Assembly (NCBI RefSeq): GCF_029873635.1
Contig: NC_080420.1
Location: forward strand, 30,557,032-30,621,031
Length of the DNA stretch: 64,000 nt
Origin: Malania oleifera
Taxonomy: Eukaryota; Streptophyta; Magnoliopsida; Santalales; Ximeniaceae
Direction of reading: 5' to 3'
In this document: piece after piece, positions 37,141-50,200 of the stretch
Numbering within the stretch: the first letter of the stretch is position 1
Layout of the letters: each line of letters starts with the position of its first letter
Made by a program: the position numbers and the translations under genes
The notes under the pieces: model-generated
What the model was told of the DNA's origin: nothing
Databases searched by the model: none
Seen by the model: only the letters and a program-made list of their open reading frames with translations

Positions 37141-37380
37141 AAAATAGTTTGCAAAATCTATAACACTGCACATTCACCTGCAGTTCCCTTTACCGTAAAT
37201 GATTGAACACTTAGTGCATACACTTCCAAACCCTTTGAAACAAATCCATACCGAATCGATTTCGAATCCTAATTGTTATTGAAAATATCAAAACTCACAT
37301 CTTTAACCCGAATGAAATCATAACTGCAAGAACTTGTTGAATTGAACAACCATCCTGACATTATAAATTACAAAAATGTT

Positions 37381-37745
37381 ACTGAAGATATAGCCCAAAA
37401 AATAAGCAAAGCTCATTAGACAAAGAAGAATTAGCCTAACTGATAAGCAACACTCATGAGGCTAGAAGACTACCCAAAAAATGAGCACAGTTCATTAGGT
37501 AAGGAAGAATCAGGAGGTCAGAAGAGTGCCCAAAAAATGAGCACAACTCATTAAGCAAAAAAGAATTGGCTCAACTGACAAGCAACGCTCGTGAGCCCAG
37601 AAGACTCCCCAAAAAATGAGCACAACTCATTAAGCAAAGAAAAATCGGCCCAACTAACGAGCAATGCTCGTGAGGCCTAGAAACGACCCAGAATATGAGC
37701 ACAACTCATTAGGCTAGAAATGACAAAAAAGAAAAGCACGACTCA
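37381..37745. repeat. Tandem repeats near the element's 3' end
   Basis: About four imperfect copies of a unit of roughly 90-100 bp built from AAAAAATGAGCACAACTCATT and ACGAGCAATGCTCGTGAG. Each contains small inverted repeats (GAGCA...TGCTC). Such arrays are common upstream of the polypurine tract in Tat/Ogre-type gypsy elements. Confidence 0.75.
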
Positions 37746-37877
37746 TTAAACCATAAGCAGCCCAAAATTCCTCAAGAAGAGCTGTTTGACAAAAATAATA
37801 ATAATAATAGTAATAATAATAACAACAACAACAACAACTTTCAAACTTTGGAAATAAGATTCAAAAATTCGAAACTG

Positions 37878-37901
37878 AAAGGAGGGGGGGGGGGGAGGGG
37901 G
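37878..37901 (+). other. Polypurine tract of the non-autonomous element
   Basis: A purine run with 13 consecutive or nearly consecutive G, ending four bases before the 3' LTR; a CAA microsatellite (37818-37836) lies just upstream. Confidence 0.8.
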
Positions 37902-37905
37902 CAAC

Positions 37906-38337
37906 TAATATACTCTAAATATATTACCTATGATTAGTTTAAAGGAAACTAGAGCCCAACATTGATGAGGGCAGTTACCATCCAAGTTAACTGCTCTGCC
38001 AGAGCAATAGACGCCAGCGCCATGATGACCCAAGTAATCTACGCCAACGTTGTAATAACCGGAGCGATTCACTCTCACACCATAATTCGCCAATAAATGA
38101 CATATCACCATTTGGTCAAACTTCATCGCTATAAATGGGGATTCAGAGAAAAGGTTAAGGTATCTCATGCTAACACACTTTACTGTTGTATAAAAAACCT
38201 CTCAAACCAATCCCTAACTTAGGCATCTTAGAGATCTCCCGGAGTACACCCCGGGTCCTACAAGCCTTACTTATTTATCTCTTTTCAGGTGATCGTGATC
38301 AAGCATCGTGAAGGTCATTCAATTTTTGGCTGCAACA
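37906..38337 (+). repeat. 3' LTR of the non-autonomous element
   Basis: TAATATACTCTAAATAT to TTTGGCTGCAACA; the leading TG has become TA. The target duplication ATACA follows. Confidence 0.88.
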
Positions 38338-38342
38338 ATACA

Positions 38343-39745
38343 TTAAATAATTATAAATCATTTTGTGAACCTTTATCTTTTAGAAGTAGAATAAAAAAAA
38401 TCTTTATTTGTTTGAATAACTTTAGAAAAAAATTATAATAGTACTTGCATAAATAATAAATCTAATTTTTAGATAATAAAAAATAATTTTAAATTATAAA
38501 AAAATAATTTTAAATTTAAATAATCGAATAATTGACTAATAACTAAAAAAGGAAGTTATAAAGTTGTTAATTATTGACACATAAAAGAATCATGTACCAT
38601 ATCAACTTCTACTTATATACTATGTTAATATATAAATCAAATAATATTTTAATATTCTAAATAAAAAACACAATTTGTAGGCATAAAAAATAAGAACAAA
38701 AAACATTTTAAAAAGTACCTTTTACATTTTCAAATACCATATACATTCTTATCGCATAATAACTCATTATATCTGTATATGTCTCATAAGAAATTATTTG
38801 AATATTGCTCAAAATTGTTTACTAGAAATCACATGCAATGCACTACATAATGTATTTAATAGCTTATATAAATGTTTAGTCTTGCATAACAATTGTGCAT
38901 CAAAATAATTGAACCTCATATGGTTTCCCTTTTACCACTTAAGTATTGAAATAAATATCGATTAGTATTTTTTAATTCAAAAGCATGGCTCGTAGATGGA
39001 AGACATAGACAGATACTATTTTTTATTTAAAAATTGTAAATGTTAGACACAAATTAAACTTCGTAGTACCCTTCAAAAAATTTAAAATTAATTTTTATGT
39101 AGAAATTTTATTGCATGTTGGCTTATAAAATTTGGATTACTATAAAATCTCTATTAAAAGGAAATACACTAAATGTCTTTTTCAAAAAATACCCTTTTTG
39201 GAAACAATACCCTTGACTATTTAAAAATAATTTAAACATGGGCATCACATAAAATATTAAGTATATATAAGACTTTTAAATAACCTACTATATTTATAAT
39301 GTCATATAATAACACAATCCTAACCTTAATTGCCTTTCGATAAGGATTCCAAGGAGTATTTAATATTTATACTCACATTTTATAGTTTCTAAAAAAATAT
39401 GAATCTTTATAAATAAATTTGAAGATTCTTACTTTACTTTATGAACTTAATTATGATTACATTGTCAATTTATGTTCAAAAGAATCTAAACTATATTAAA
39501 TATTAGTGAAGATTATTTATTTGCATAAATATATGAATATTATTTTTTGAACAGCGTGTTGATTAAAAGAAATTACACAAGGCTATTGTCTTGGAAGCAA
39601 AGGGCATTCTTTGTATTTTAAGGATAGGGTTTCATGTAGGACTTAATTGCTTTATGAAAAATTATAAAAAGAACGTCACGAAAATAAAGTCAATGCACAA
39701 TGATCGATTGTTGAGTATAGGACACTTAAAATATGAGTTTTTTCC

Positions 39746-39788
<43 letters not shown>

Positions 39789-39845
39789 TTATAATAAAAT
39801 ATAAAATAATACTTTGTTTGGGAAATTTTTTTCCAGTTTAATGCT
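38343..39845. other. AT-rich spacer with ATT microsatellite
   Basis: No coding DNA or repeat termini were recognised. An ATT microsatellite of about 14 units lies at 39747-39789. Confidence 0.45.
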
Positions 39846-39850
39846 TACGT

Positions 39851-39940
39851 AATCTCGCAGAACCAAGTTGCGAGATTTGCCACGCGTCAAAATCTGATAG
39901 CCCTGGTCATTTAAATCTCGCAGGACCAAGCTGCGAGATT
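39851..39940. repeat. Pair of direct-repeated hairpins
   Basis: AATCTCGCA...TGCGAGATT (39851-39877) and AATCTCGCAG...CTGCGAGATT (39914-39940) are perfect 9- and 10-bp stems with 9- and 7-base loops, spaced 63 bp apart. They adjoin the Mutator-like remains and may belong to that element's terminal region. Confidence 0.6.
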
Positions 39941-39949
39941 TGTCACGTG

Positions 39950-40400
39950 TCAACCAAATTCAGGAATGCGTGCACCAACCAACTTGCTGTCAGGTGGCAG
40001 GACTCCTAACAAATGCTCACACATGGCACGCAGGGCGAGTCGTCCCTAACGATCTATAGGTTCCTCTACTGGTTCGACAATACGACCAGTGACAAAGCTC
40101 CCATCAATCGGCAGCCCGAACAAAACCGCGATGTCCTGAAGTGTGACAGTCGCCTCCCCATGCAGTAGGTGGAACGTGTGCATCTTTGGTCTCCATCGCT
40201 CCACTAAAGCTATCACGAGATGTAAATCCAACTAGATATGGGCAATCTAATATGTACCGTAGAACCCTGCATCGCGTATCCATTGAACGATGTGGTCGTC
40301 TGCCTCCAACCAGCATTTGGCAAACTGCGTGCCCCCTCGGCAGAACAAGGGGTCGGCGTGCCCATCAACCCACGCTCAGCTGGATCAGTGATCATCGTCC
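39950..40400 (-). pseudogene. Plant mobile domain (MAIN-like) fragment
   Basis: Minus-strand frames read [20 protein letters not shown] and [18 protein letters not shown], the signature of the plant mobile domain found in MAIN/MAIL proteins and in some Mutator-like and gypsy transposons. A later frame gives MCEHLLGVLPPDS, the next conserved stretch of the domain, after a stop at 40046-40048. The domain is split over frames, so it is dead. It lies downstream of the transposase on the same strand. Confidence 0.75.
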
Positions 40401-40675
40401 ATTGTCAACACGCACCGATAAGACGGCCTTGTATCGATCCTGCAAAATGAACCAGAGCAGCACAATAAATATATAAAAAACAAGAAGTGTACTAAAAGTC
40501 CTGTAAGTGCGTACGAAGTCAATGTAATGGTCTAGTTGCATCCCCAAGTTGGGTCCTTCTCGTACACCTTGTGCTATTATGTCCTTCTAGATGACATATG
40601 TTGCACGTGCTTTTCTTAATACCTTCTTGCATCCATCTCATTGTGTATACATGAGCTCCTAAGCCGACCTTTATG

Positions 40676-41365
40676 TCAAGCATATGCAGGATTTGTCTGC
40701 AAATTCAGCAACAAGGATGCTAGCCAGTACGCCTTGTGCATAATTGGATGAAAATCTACAGCATATGTCGCATAGTGCTTGGCAGTGCTCCAACATAACT
40801 CAACGTACTGGACAGTGTTCAGTCGTATCTCTACACATGAAGCGAGAAGGTGGGAGCATGGAAAGTGTAAAGCTTGCCACTTTCCACATGAGCATTCACA
40901 TCTACCTTGAATGCTCAAAGTTTGGAAATTGTTTCCTTTATAGGGCCCCAACTGCGCGATTGTGATGCTAAAACTACCTCTAAACCAGTTGAACGTCGTG
41001 ACTCGATGTCCGGTCGCCTTCAGTTTCCATCTTTCCATCGCTTGCGAGATATGTGAAGTGATTGCATTTCCTCCAGATATTGTGATACGAGCAGCCTCCC
41101 ATCGCCTATTGAAATAATGTGCAACGCGATAAAATGTTAGTTGCACAAGGGTCGTTATTAGGAGGCTACGAGCGCCTTTCAGGACAGCGTTGAAACATTC
41201 CACAAGGTTAGTGGTCATGTTCCCATACCTTCGTCCACCGTCAGGGCACTGAGTCCACATATGAGGAGGGATCTGATCGAAAAACGACTTTGCTGATACT
41301 TCACCCTCATCGAATATCCTCTCCATCCACTTGTCAAATTTTCTTGATGCTCCCTTCCTGTTCAC
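40676..41365 (-). pseudogene. Mutator-like transposase, C-terminal half with SWIM zinc finger
   Basis: A 229-residue open frame. It has NLVECFNAVLKGARSLLIT and FYRVAHYFNRRWEAA, typical of the C-terminal part of MuDR/MULE transposases, and CSCGKWQALHFPCSHLLASC, a SWIM-type CxC...CxH zinc finger. The catalytic DDE core would lie upstream (right) and is not seen, and the frame ends without the rest of the protein, so this is a fragment. With the adjacent mobile domain it resembles the known association of MULE transposases with plant mobile domains. Confidence 0.82.
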
Positions 41366-42600
41366 TTAGCCATACGCTTAAAATTGAAACTGCGTACTTT
41401 TGTATTAAAGTTTCTGACCACATGTCGAAGGCAGAATCAGTGGCGCCAGCCAATCAGGATTGCGTTGCACTGTAGTGAGAATTCCTGGATGTCAATCTGA
41501 TATAAGGAAAATGTCGTCCCTATCGGTAATGGAACGAAGACAATACAGAAACCAATTCCATGTGTGTAGAGACCAAAAAAAAATATAGTAATTAAATAAT
41601 AAAAGAATGAGAGAAAAAGGGATTTTCTTAAAATAAATTCAGCAGGGTCTCATCGGCGAGTGAAGAAGTGCTCGTCGATGAGCAGGATTCTTGGGCTTGT
41701 CGATGAAGGAAATGTGACTCGTCGACGAGGCCACGTAGACAAGCTTTCTATATAAGCTCAAAAACCTATTTTTGCTGCGAGGAATTTTACAGAATCTCTC
41801 TCTCTCTCTCCCCCCTACAACTCTCTCCCCCTTCTCTCTAGAAATTCAACCCCATTCTTCGCTTGTTCGACGATCGGAAGCCCCCACGTCACTCCTAGGA
41901 AAATTCTCTACAAATCTGCTAGAGTGATTCGTCGGTTAGGCTAACTTGGGAACCATCCCAAAATTTGGATAAGTTGATTATTTTAATATTTATTAAGGTA
42001 TTTGATATTTCTGGATTGAGGAAGGTATTAGATGAGTTTATACTGAAATTTTGTTGGAGGAAATGCAAATTTCAGGGTGTTAACCTAGGGAACACATGAG
42101 TGTGATTTTGGAGTAATTTGTGGGCTTTTCCATAAGTCAGGTAAGGGGAAAAACTAATTCAGTATTTTTATGAAATTATCTATTAATATATAGATTTTAT
42201 TTTCAAGGAAATTATGTATGTTATAGAATTGAGTTTGGAAATACTGTTGTTAACAAGAAAATGATTTCAATACAGTTTAGTAAGGAATACGATTTTGTGT
42301 AGATTTTACGAAATGAAAATTATTTATTTGGTATGGCATGAGTATGAAATTATATGATTTTATGTAATATTAGAATATTATATTTTCAGAATAAGTATGT
42401 TATTATTGTTTTTAAGAAGAAATTAAAAATGGTACAGGGATTTCAAATTATGAGGTTTTACATGATATGCCGGCGTAAGGGCCGAGGTTTTATATGACAT
42501 GTCGGTGTAAGGGCCGTGATTTTTATATGATATGCTATGCCGGCATAAGGGCTGTGGATTTCATGTTTTACTATGTCGGTGTAAGGGTCATGATTTATAA

Positions 42601-42756
42601 TGTTGGCCTAACAAAGTTTAACATCTTATTTTGATGCTAACAAACAAGTGAAACTTAACATATTTATTGAGTAATGATATTTCAGGACTCACAAGGATCA
42701 AACATAAAAATGAAGCTTAAAGCATGGATTTCAAGATGACATTTTAAAACTTGAAG

Positions 42757-42816
<60 letters not shown>

Positions 42817-44668
42817 AAAGTATATCAAAGCTTGAAGAAAAACAAGAGAGGCAAAAGAAAGCAAAGCAAAAGAAAGATCAAAGAAAAGACAAGCATGAAG
42901 ACTCAAGCGCCGAGAATGTTCAAAGTCTTAGAAGTCTTTATATAAGTGCTTCATATTTTAAATTTTTTTTGAAATATTGTTGAAGCTCTTTAAGGGATAT
43001 TTATGGACTTAGAGACATATTTTAACAATTTGAAAAATGTTTTATGAAAGATCAAAGTAAGAGAGCAAAACTACTTTTGAAAAACTAAAAATGAAAAACC
43101 AGAAAAAAGCCTGGTCAGCCTACTAACCAGATTACACTGAGTTTACTCAGCTGACAGACAAGAAAACATCAGAATGAATAACTGTCCAGCCGACTAACAG
43201 TTTGCACTAAGATCAATCAACTGACTAACACACCCAGCCAACTGATATTTTTTAACTGTGCCGACCCAATCGACTGACAAATTAATTGAATTTATTTTTG
43301 GAAGACAGAAAGGCCTCAACCGTTTGTCCAGCTGACTGACCCTGTGAAAATTGCTTACCCAGTCGCCTGTCCAACCAATTGACTTTGCAGGAATTTGAAT
43401 TTTTAAACTTAACAGGAAATTTCTAAAAATCATTTTTTCAAATATGAAAGTTCTAAAAACTGGGTGGACACTCCAAGAAACTTGGGGAACAAGAAAACTA
43501 ATCCTAAAAATTTTATAAATACTACCTTAATCCCAAGAAATTAAAAACCAAACAATTACATAGCACACTTGCATTAAAACTCTCACTCTCTTTCATAGTT
43601 CTCTATTGCTCATACTCTTACAGGGGGAAATCATCTGAATTGCTGTTGAAACATCAACCTACGATTCTCATACTGAGTTTTCTCAATCACTAAAGACCCA
43701 TTGGTGATCTTTACACTTGAGCTTCAATTCTATTTCATATTGGTATTTAAATTATTGAAGTACATAGTGCTGAATTTGTACTAATATACTCTACTTGAGA
43801 GTGTTCTTGTACACAACTACTCTTTTTTATTCTTGTAATATTTTTGACGATTCCAAGGTGCTTGGATCGTTGGCTAAGCATAAGGATATCGTTTTGAGAG
43901 GCGGGTTCTAGCCTATTGAAGTAGTGACCGAGTGAGGGGATATCACTTAGAGAGGCGAGCTCTAGCCTATTGAAGGAGTGTGTAAACGGTGTTGTTCCGC
44001 CTGACAAAGGAAATGGTTTAGTGAATCCTTTGGTAGTTTGCCAAAGGAGAGGATGTAGGCTGGAGATAAACCAAACCTCATAATCGTGGTCTCACTCTCT
44101 CTTTCCCTTACTCTCTTTACATTCAGCACATATAAACTGTGTGGATGATTTAATTTTCTTAACTATACAAACTTCGTAATTTGGAAGTTAAATAAACTTA
44201 TAGTTTAATTTTGATTTGGGATTGCAGAAAATGAAAGGGAGTACGTTGGTTGATCAAAAGTTTGCGGAAACCTCAAAAGGAAGTACGTTGGTCAGTTAAC
44301 ACCCAAAGACAAATTAATTAAAGAGTTTATTTAAATACTGAGTTGTTTGGGAATTGAGTTGTGGTTTGCATTCAAGGAACGATTTCATATATACAGGGCC
44401 TGGTTCAAAATCACATTCACTATAGGGCTTGAATATAAATCATATACTCAGGGCTACATACAACAAAGTTGAATCTATCAAAAGTACTGCATCTTGATTG
44501 ATCGAATATATTTTGTTTGATTGTTTACTTGAATTGTGTGATTGTGGATTGAAGTCTTTAAAAATTTAAAAGAGGTTAAGAATTCATTTAAGGAAGTAAA
44601 AGGAAATTTTTAAAACCCAATTCACCCCCCCCTCTTGAGACTACACCTTGGTTTTTATACAAGATACA
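42601..44668 (+). repeat. Solo Sirevirus-type LTR
   Basis: Begins TGTTGGCCTAACAAAG and ends after the phrase CACCCCCCCCTCTTGAGAC and CTACACCTTGG, the typical U5 end of Sirevirus-lineage Ty1/copia LTRs. Length is about 2.06 kb. It interrupts a tandem repeat of the host LTR that continues on the far side. TATAA (42596-42600) and TACAA (44665-44669) may be a decayed target duplication, so the right end is uncertain by a few bases. CGACTGAC/CAACTGAC boxes at 43100-43390 are the LTR's repeated motif. No internal region remains. Confidence 0.7.
42762..42812. repeat. GA microsatellite in the solo LTR
   Basis: About 25 uninterrupted GA units. Confidence 0.92.
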
Positions 44669-45069
44669 AATTGTTGGCATAAGGACCGTGGTTTATATGT
44701 TATGATATGTAAAAATTCATGAAAATATTATCCTGACTGGTATTATTATGAAATAGCCATGTATCACTATTTGGAAATATACTATATGTTAGTAGAACTC
44801 GGATGGCTTGGTTTAGGCTTTCACAAAGTACGGTATCGTAGCTATATGATCATGATCATTTTTATATTAGTACTACCACTTGTTGTAAGGGGCAGTGGGA
44901 GATCGGCAGTCGATGTGGTTTTATGGTAGTGTAGGCGTCCCTCTAGTGTCCGGACCAAGAGGGGCAGACCCATCATACTTACAGACTTATATTGATCTAG
45001 CGTGGTCGGCTAGCCAATAGTAGGTCCCGCCTTCGGGCCTCATAACCTAGTCATGTGGGGGTAAGACAT

Positions 45070-47285
45070 TGTTAGAATTGGTGTATTCCTAAGAAGGGGG
45101 GGGGGGTGAATTGGAATTTTAAATTTCTTTCCTAGGTTAAACTAGATGTCAGCTGAATATAACAACCTAGGGTCTTTCTATTCAGTTCCAAATACGCTGA
45201 TGAATATAATATGCAGAAATTTAAATCAAGCACATCATTTACATAATAACATACACGTGCGATAAATATAAAATGCGACAATATACACAACACACGATAT
45301 GTTATCGGGGTTCGGCCAACTGTGTCTACGTCCCCTCCTTTTGCTCGCAAGCCCGAGGATTCCACTAATAGCTCACTTAAGGGTGGAGCGACACCGATTA
45401 CAACCAGGTCAATTAGCATAGGGCCAACCTCAACCTTAACCAGGTCAATTAGAGGGGCTGACCTTAACCTACATGCCTTAACAGGACGACGCACCTAACT
45501 TTCCTAACCGGGTCTAAGCTAATCCGGGACTATTCCAGGGCTAGTCTCCCTCTTCAGGCCCGTGCCTGGAAATACAATAAATGTGTATATAATCAAATGG
45601 TACAGTGATTGTGCTTTTGTGTAAAGCAGATATGTACCCAAATACGCGCAATAACACACACCACAATATGATTCAATATGTAAGCTCAGTGTGGTCTAGA
45701 CAGTTCAACTCTTAAATGTATTTTCTATCAGTGTAATGTGTACGTGAGAGTGTCAAACAAGCAAAATTTGTATCACAAGATGTTCAGCCAATGAGTTCAC
45801 AAAAAGATGTCAAGTCTCAAGTATTTCAATCAGCAGGATGTCTCAAGCATGTAAATGTCAAATAATGTATATGCTTTGTTTGCAAAAGATGTGTAATCTC
45901 TATATTCAGTAACTAATATATGAGTGGATGAATATTGCAACAAAGATTACTATTTCATAAACAAATATCTCTTCAAATATATATTTTTCAATATAAAGCA
46001 CAATGGATATTTGAAAGTGATTATGAAAAGATTTTGCAACCAAAATACTATACGGTCTTCTCAAGATATTGCAATAAATATACACCTCAAAAGATCAAAT
46101 AAAAGTCTTCTTAGGAGAGACTTATTAATGAAGTCCCCTAAGAATACTTAGGTTTAGCTCTCAATAAAATCGTATCAGCCAAGCAAGATAAGGAGAGCAA
46201 ACCTATGGGAACAAACTCTCAATCCACTTACAGGTGATGTAGGCACTAATAGATAGTAAGCATGAGTGAATGAGGCTAAAAAATGAGTAGTATAGGCTTT
46301 TAGATTTTCAGAGAATTCTCACCTAATCAAAGTAGCTAATCCTATGTTAATTTTCACAAATGATCTCATATATATAGACATGGGAGGAAATATGACCGTT
46401 GGGGACCTATTGGGTATTATTAAGAAAGTTTAATGATATTTCAAATATTTTAACCCTGTTTAAAAAATGTTTAACTGTAGTAAAAATCATGGCAACCTGA
46501 GAGGTCCGGTCGACCAGAAATGTTTCAGTCGATCAAGTCTCATATGGTTCGGTCGACCAACGAAATTTTGAACTAAAGGCTCGGTCGACCAGGAGAAGGC
46601 GATTTTTCAAATCTTCGAGGTTCGGTCGACCAGGCCATTTTGAACTGGCTGGTTCGGTCAACCAGACCGTTGGGATTTCTCCCGAGGACCCTCGATCGAC
46701 CAGGTAGTTGGAGTACAATTTTTGCTTGGTCGACCAAATGGTCAAAATGTTGACTAGAGACGGTTTCGGTCGACTGTGGGTTTTGAACTGCGTTCGTTCG
46801 GTCGACCAGGACCTTGGTCAACAGTTGACCCAGGTCAGGTTCGGTCGACTAGGCCAAAAAGAACTGTTTTGATCGGTCGACCGAAAGTGCACAATGTGTG
46901 CATTTCAGTCCTTTTATGAATTGCACAAACCCTAATCAAGTGCCTAACAAACATAGGTGCAAATGTGTGTGTCCTAGGGTCATTTATGTCCTAAATCAAG
47001 ACATCGAAAAAATCCGGTGTCGGTCGACCTGTTCCCTAAGGTCTTTCTAGATGCTTTTTAGTTATTCTTGCTTTGAGCTTACGTATTAGATCATGCAGGT
47101 GATGCATGCAATTATTGCAAACCAGAGAACCTATTTACTATTACAGACCCTTTAAATAAATATAAAATACAATACAACAGAAATTGGGTGTTCAATCTTT
47201 GATCTTCTCTTTGTGCATTATGATTTGTCACTTAGAATTCCTGCACATAAACAAGATAGCCATTCAATACATGAATATTTGTCAT
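45070..47285 (-). repeat. Left (3') Sirevirus-type LTR, 5' end deleted
   Basis: Plus-strand start TGTTAGAATTGGTG. Lacks the U3 terminus and adjoining polypurine tract that the right copy keeps. A G homopolymer (about 45097-45107) marks the U5 end. Open frames here (for example 45132-45494) are not genes. Confidence 0.82.
46501..47030. repeat. Array of CGGTCGACC boxes, left LTR
   Basis: About 14 copies of a near-palindromic box (consensus TTCGGTCGACCAGG) in 530 bp, several decayed to TCGATC, TCAACC or TCGACT. It corresponds to the repeated-motif boxes with a CGG-CCG core reported upstream of the Sirevirus promoter. Confidence 0.85.
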
Positions 47286-47290
47286 TTATA

Positions 47291-50200
47291 TGTAGGCAAA
47301 TAAGAGGAAAATATCATTTATATACACGATATGGTTTGGGAAAATTTGAAGAAAATTCGGCAGCATGCTGTTTGAAAAATAGAAAATTCCCAAAAATATT
47401 TGTATAGAAATGACCTAATTGAGTTCAAATTTTCAATTATCCACAACAATTAACTCAAACAGTCCATTTTGGTCCATCAATCAAGTATAAATTTCAATAT
47501 CATCATGAAATGGACAAAGGTAGTGGCCATCACAAATCATAATCAATACTCATTAAGTCCAATATGATTATGCAATACATATAAGAAATATGCACACAAG
47601 CAATAATCAACACTCAAAAACTCTAAGGCAAGAAAACATGACAACAACGATATCAGTTGCTAAGACTTGTAAATTTCACTTAAGAGCTCCCCCTAAATTT
47701 ATGCAAACTATGAAATGTCTAGGAAGCATCTACTTATACTTACATTAATTATGAGAGTTTATTAAGTTTCTAACATAGTATAAGTTATGGAACAAATCAA
47801 ACTCAAAAAATAAAACCAATTGACAGTATAAGTCACCGGAGCTTGGTGAGTTTTAATTCTCTTCTCAAAGATGGGGCTTAAACTCACCGATATAGTCTCA
47901 AGCATACACAAGTGCGTTGATGCTCAAGAATGAATTTCATCTAAGTACATTCACAATATGTTCATTCTTCTTAACATTACTTAGCATGCAGGAGATTTGA
48001 GGCATTAAATTCTTACTCAGTTATCCTAAGATTGGGACTTAAATTCCCATGTATATTTGCATGCACGCTTACTTGAATTAAGCTCAAGGATGATGTTCTC
48101 TTAAGTGCATTTCTTATATACTCATCCTATCAAATAAATCCGGCATGCAACAAATATTAATCATTCAGCGCATATGCATGACATATTGCATTTCATTTTA
48201 AAAGCACGATAGTCAATTACGACTCAAAGTTATGCAATTTTGAAAACATGTATGTATATAATAATAAAAATAATCAGGCAAGAGAAAAAAAATTTGTTTT
48301 GAAATTTGATCTTGCCAAAAGCTCATGTAGATAAATATATATACGTATATAATTCTGATATACATCCCCCTTTTTAATGTTTGCAAAATAGTGGTGGGGG
48401 TTGCTTGCTAGAAAAATAAGATTTTAATTTAAAGCAAGCAAGCAACAAATTTTATGGTTTGTCAATAAAGCACATACTAAAGATAACCAGAAAACCAAAA
48501 CCATAATGATCATAAGAGTTCAACAATCACATGCAAGATCATATGACAAGTTCAAACAGTTGTGGCAATATAAACATGCTTCAAATTATGATCTTCAATA
48601 AAATATTTTCATTCAAGTGCATGCCATAATGAATTCATTCAAGATCTAAGCTAAACATATGGGTAAGCAAAACAGGGTAGTAATTTAATTCTAGATGCTC
48701 CCCCTATCAATTTGAATATATGCTTAGATTCTTTAACTACTTATACTAACCAAAGATTAGTTTCATTATGCTCAATAGTATAAGCCATCAATCCACATCT
48801 TTAAAATCAACTATGTTGAGTATTTGTCAATTGCATTTTTCACTTGATTAGTATAGTTGTCCCTATAGACCATAGATGCATCAAAGAATATATATTAAGG
48901 CATGCAATATAGTTCAAGACCCACAAACATTCCATATCAAAATATAAGCCTTTAAGCACAAGATATAATGTTCAGGGATTTTAGAAGAGCATCAATATTT
49001 CAATAGACGAAAGTGACGCATATAAGTCATTTATGTGCTTCCTATAGGGATGGAGCTGAGCTCCCCTAAGTATGTAATGATTATGCAAGGATGAAAATGT
49101 GATATTTATTTTTCACTCATCATTTCAAAAACATTTTAACATTTTTATTATCATAATCATCCTTAACACAAGGTTTTGGTTTGGGAAAAATCCTGTCGAA
49201 ATTTCGGCAGCGTGCCGTCTGTAAATCAGACATTTCCCAAATTTTCAAGTACCAAAACCTGATAGATTCAAGCAATCAATTCAAAATATTGCAGTTTAAG
49301 CATGCGAGAACCTATATATGCTACCAGCATGCAATACACAACATACTGCATCAGCCATGTAGTTGGCGTTCCATACAAGCTTGCAAGTGAATAAGTTTCT
49401 GTAACAGCCTTGCAGATGACGTTCCATGCAATCCAATATTATCAAACAACATATTCAATAACAGTTCACAATACTAGATAATCACAAATCACTATCCATC
49501 AATATATAGTATAAACAATACACAACAGTGGATCGTTATGAGTTTAGTATAGTATGGTTATTCATTAAGGCACAAAGACATAAATGATATGAGAATATAA
49601 GAGCATTTTCATTTATATAGATATGAAGGATAAATGCTCCCCCTCAGTTATGCACTTATTCAATTTATGTCTTTTTCATTTTCTAGTTCTTTAGCCAAGT
49701 GTTTTAAGATTTTTGATGATATATGCTTGGCTTTGGATGAATAGGCTTAGCGGACCAAAAAGACACAATAGATATTTCTTTAAGTGAGCTAAGCCAATAT
49801 TGCCTCTATTGATATGAATTTCAATACGTGTGAGAGGCACAAGTTAGAATGACTTTTAATTTAAAAGTACACATGCATAGGTATACTCAAATTTTATGCA
49901 TTCATCTAGATTGAGACCTAGGCAATCATATTAGCCATTGAACTCATCTCTAAGTACACAAAGCTCTAAAGGATATGTCTTAGTGATTTGAGAGCTCATG
50001 AAGGGATGATAAATAAATACTCTTTGTAGATTTAAATCACTAATGGGTACATAAGAGTATTTAGGATAGACAGGACATTTTTCAAAATATTTCTGTGAAG
50101 GTAATCATGTCCATGCTTGGGCAAAGAGCATATAGGATATGTGAATGTTGTGAACAATGCTCTTTGGTGATCGGAAACTATCCTTTCGATATTGTCACAA

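Larger units (their letters stand above)
35562..38337 (+). mobile_element. Non-autonomous LTR retrotransposon carrying a captured gene fragment
   Basis: Two LTRs of 431 and 432 bp bound a 1.9-kb interior, and the whole is flanked by a perfect 5-bp target duplication ATACA (35557-35561 and 38338-38342). After the 5' LTR comes TTGGTGCCATCTATGG, close to the TTGGCGCCGTCTGTGG primer-binding site used by some Ty3/gypsy (Tat-type) elements. A G-rich polypurine tract (37878-37901) precedes the 3' LTR. No gag, protease, reverse transcriptase or integrase is present, so it depended on a partner. The interior holds a UBA2-like RRM fragment, another coding-like stretch and a tandem repeat. The LTRs differ at many sites, so it is old. 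Confidence 0.9.
41560..45069 (+). repeat. Ty3/gypsy-type LTR, split by a solo LTR and cut at its right end
   Basis: The outer parts are 41560-42600 and about 44669-45069. Features: CTCGTCGACGAG-type palindromes at 41650-41735, a TATATAAGC box at 41748-41756, CT-rich leader DNA, then a tandem repeat of ATGCCGGCGTAAGGGCCG (42465-42600) that resumes at 44671 (GGCATAAGGACCGTGG). The same kind of LTR, with the same palindromes, starts at 63461. The 3' end is missing where the Sirevirus composite begins. Confidence 0.6.

Noticed and set aside
37796-37836. Possible origin or regulatory array from AAT/CAA runs
   Set aside because: Simple microsatellite next to a polypurine tract; no further signal.
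45132-45494. 120-codon minus-strand frame
   Set aside because: Lies in the U5 part of the LTR; the matching region of the other copy (52136-52500) does not keep it open.
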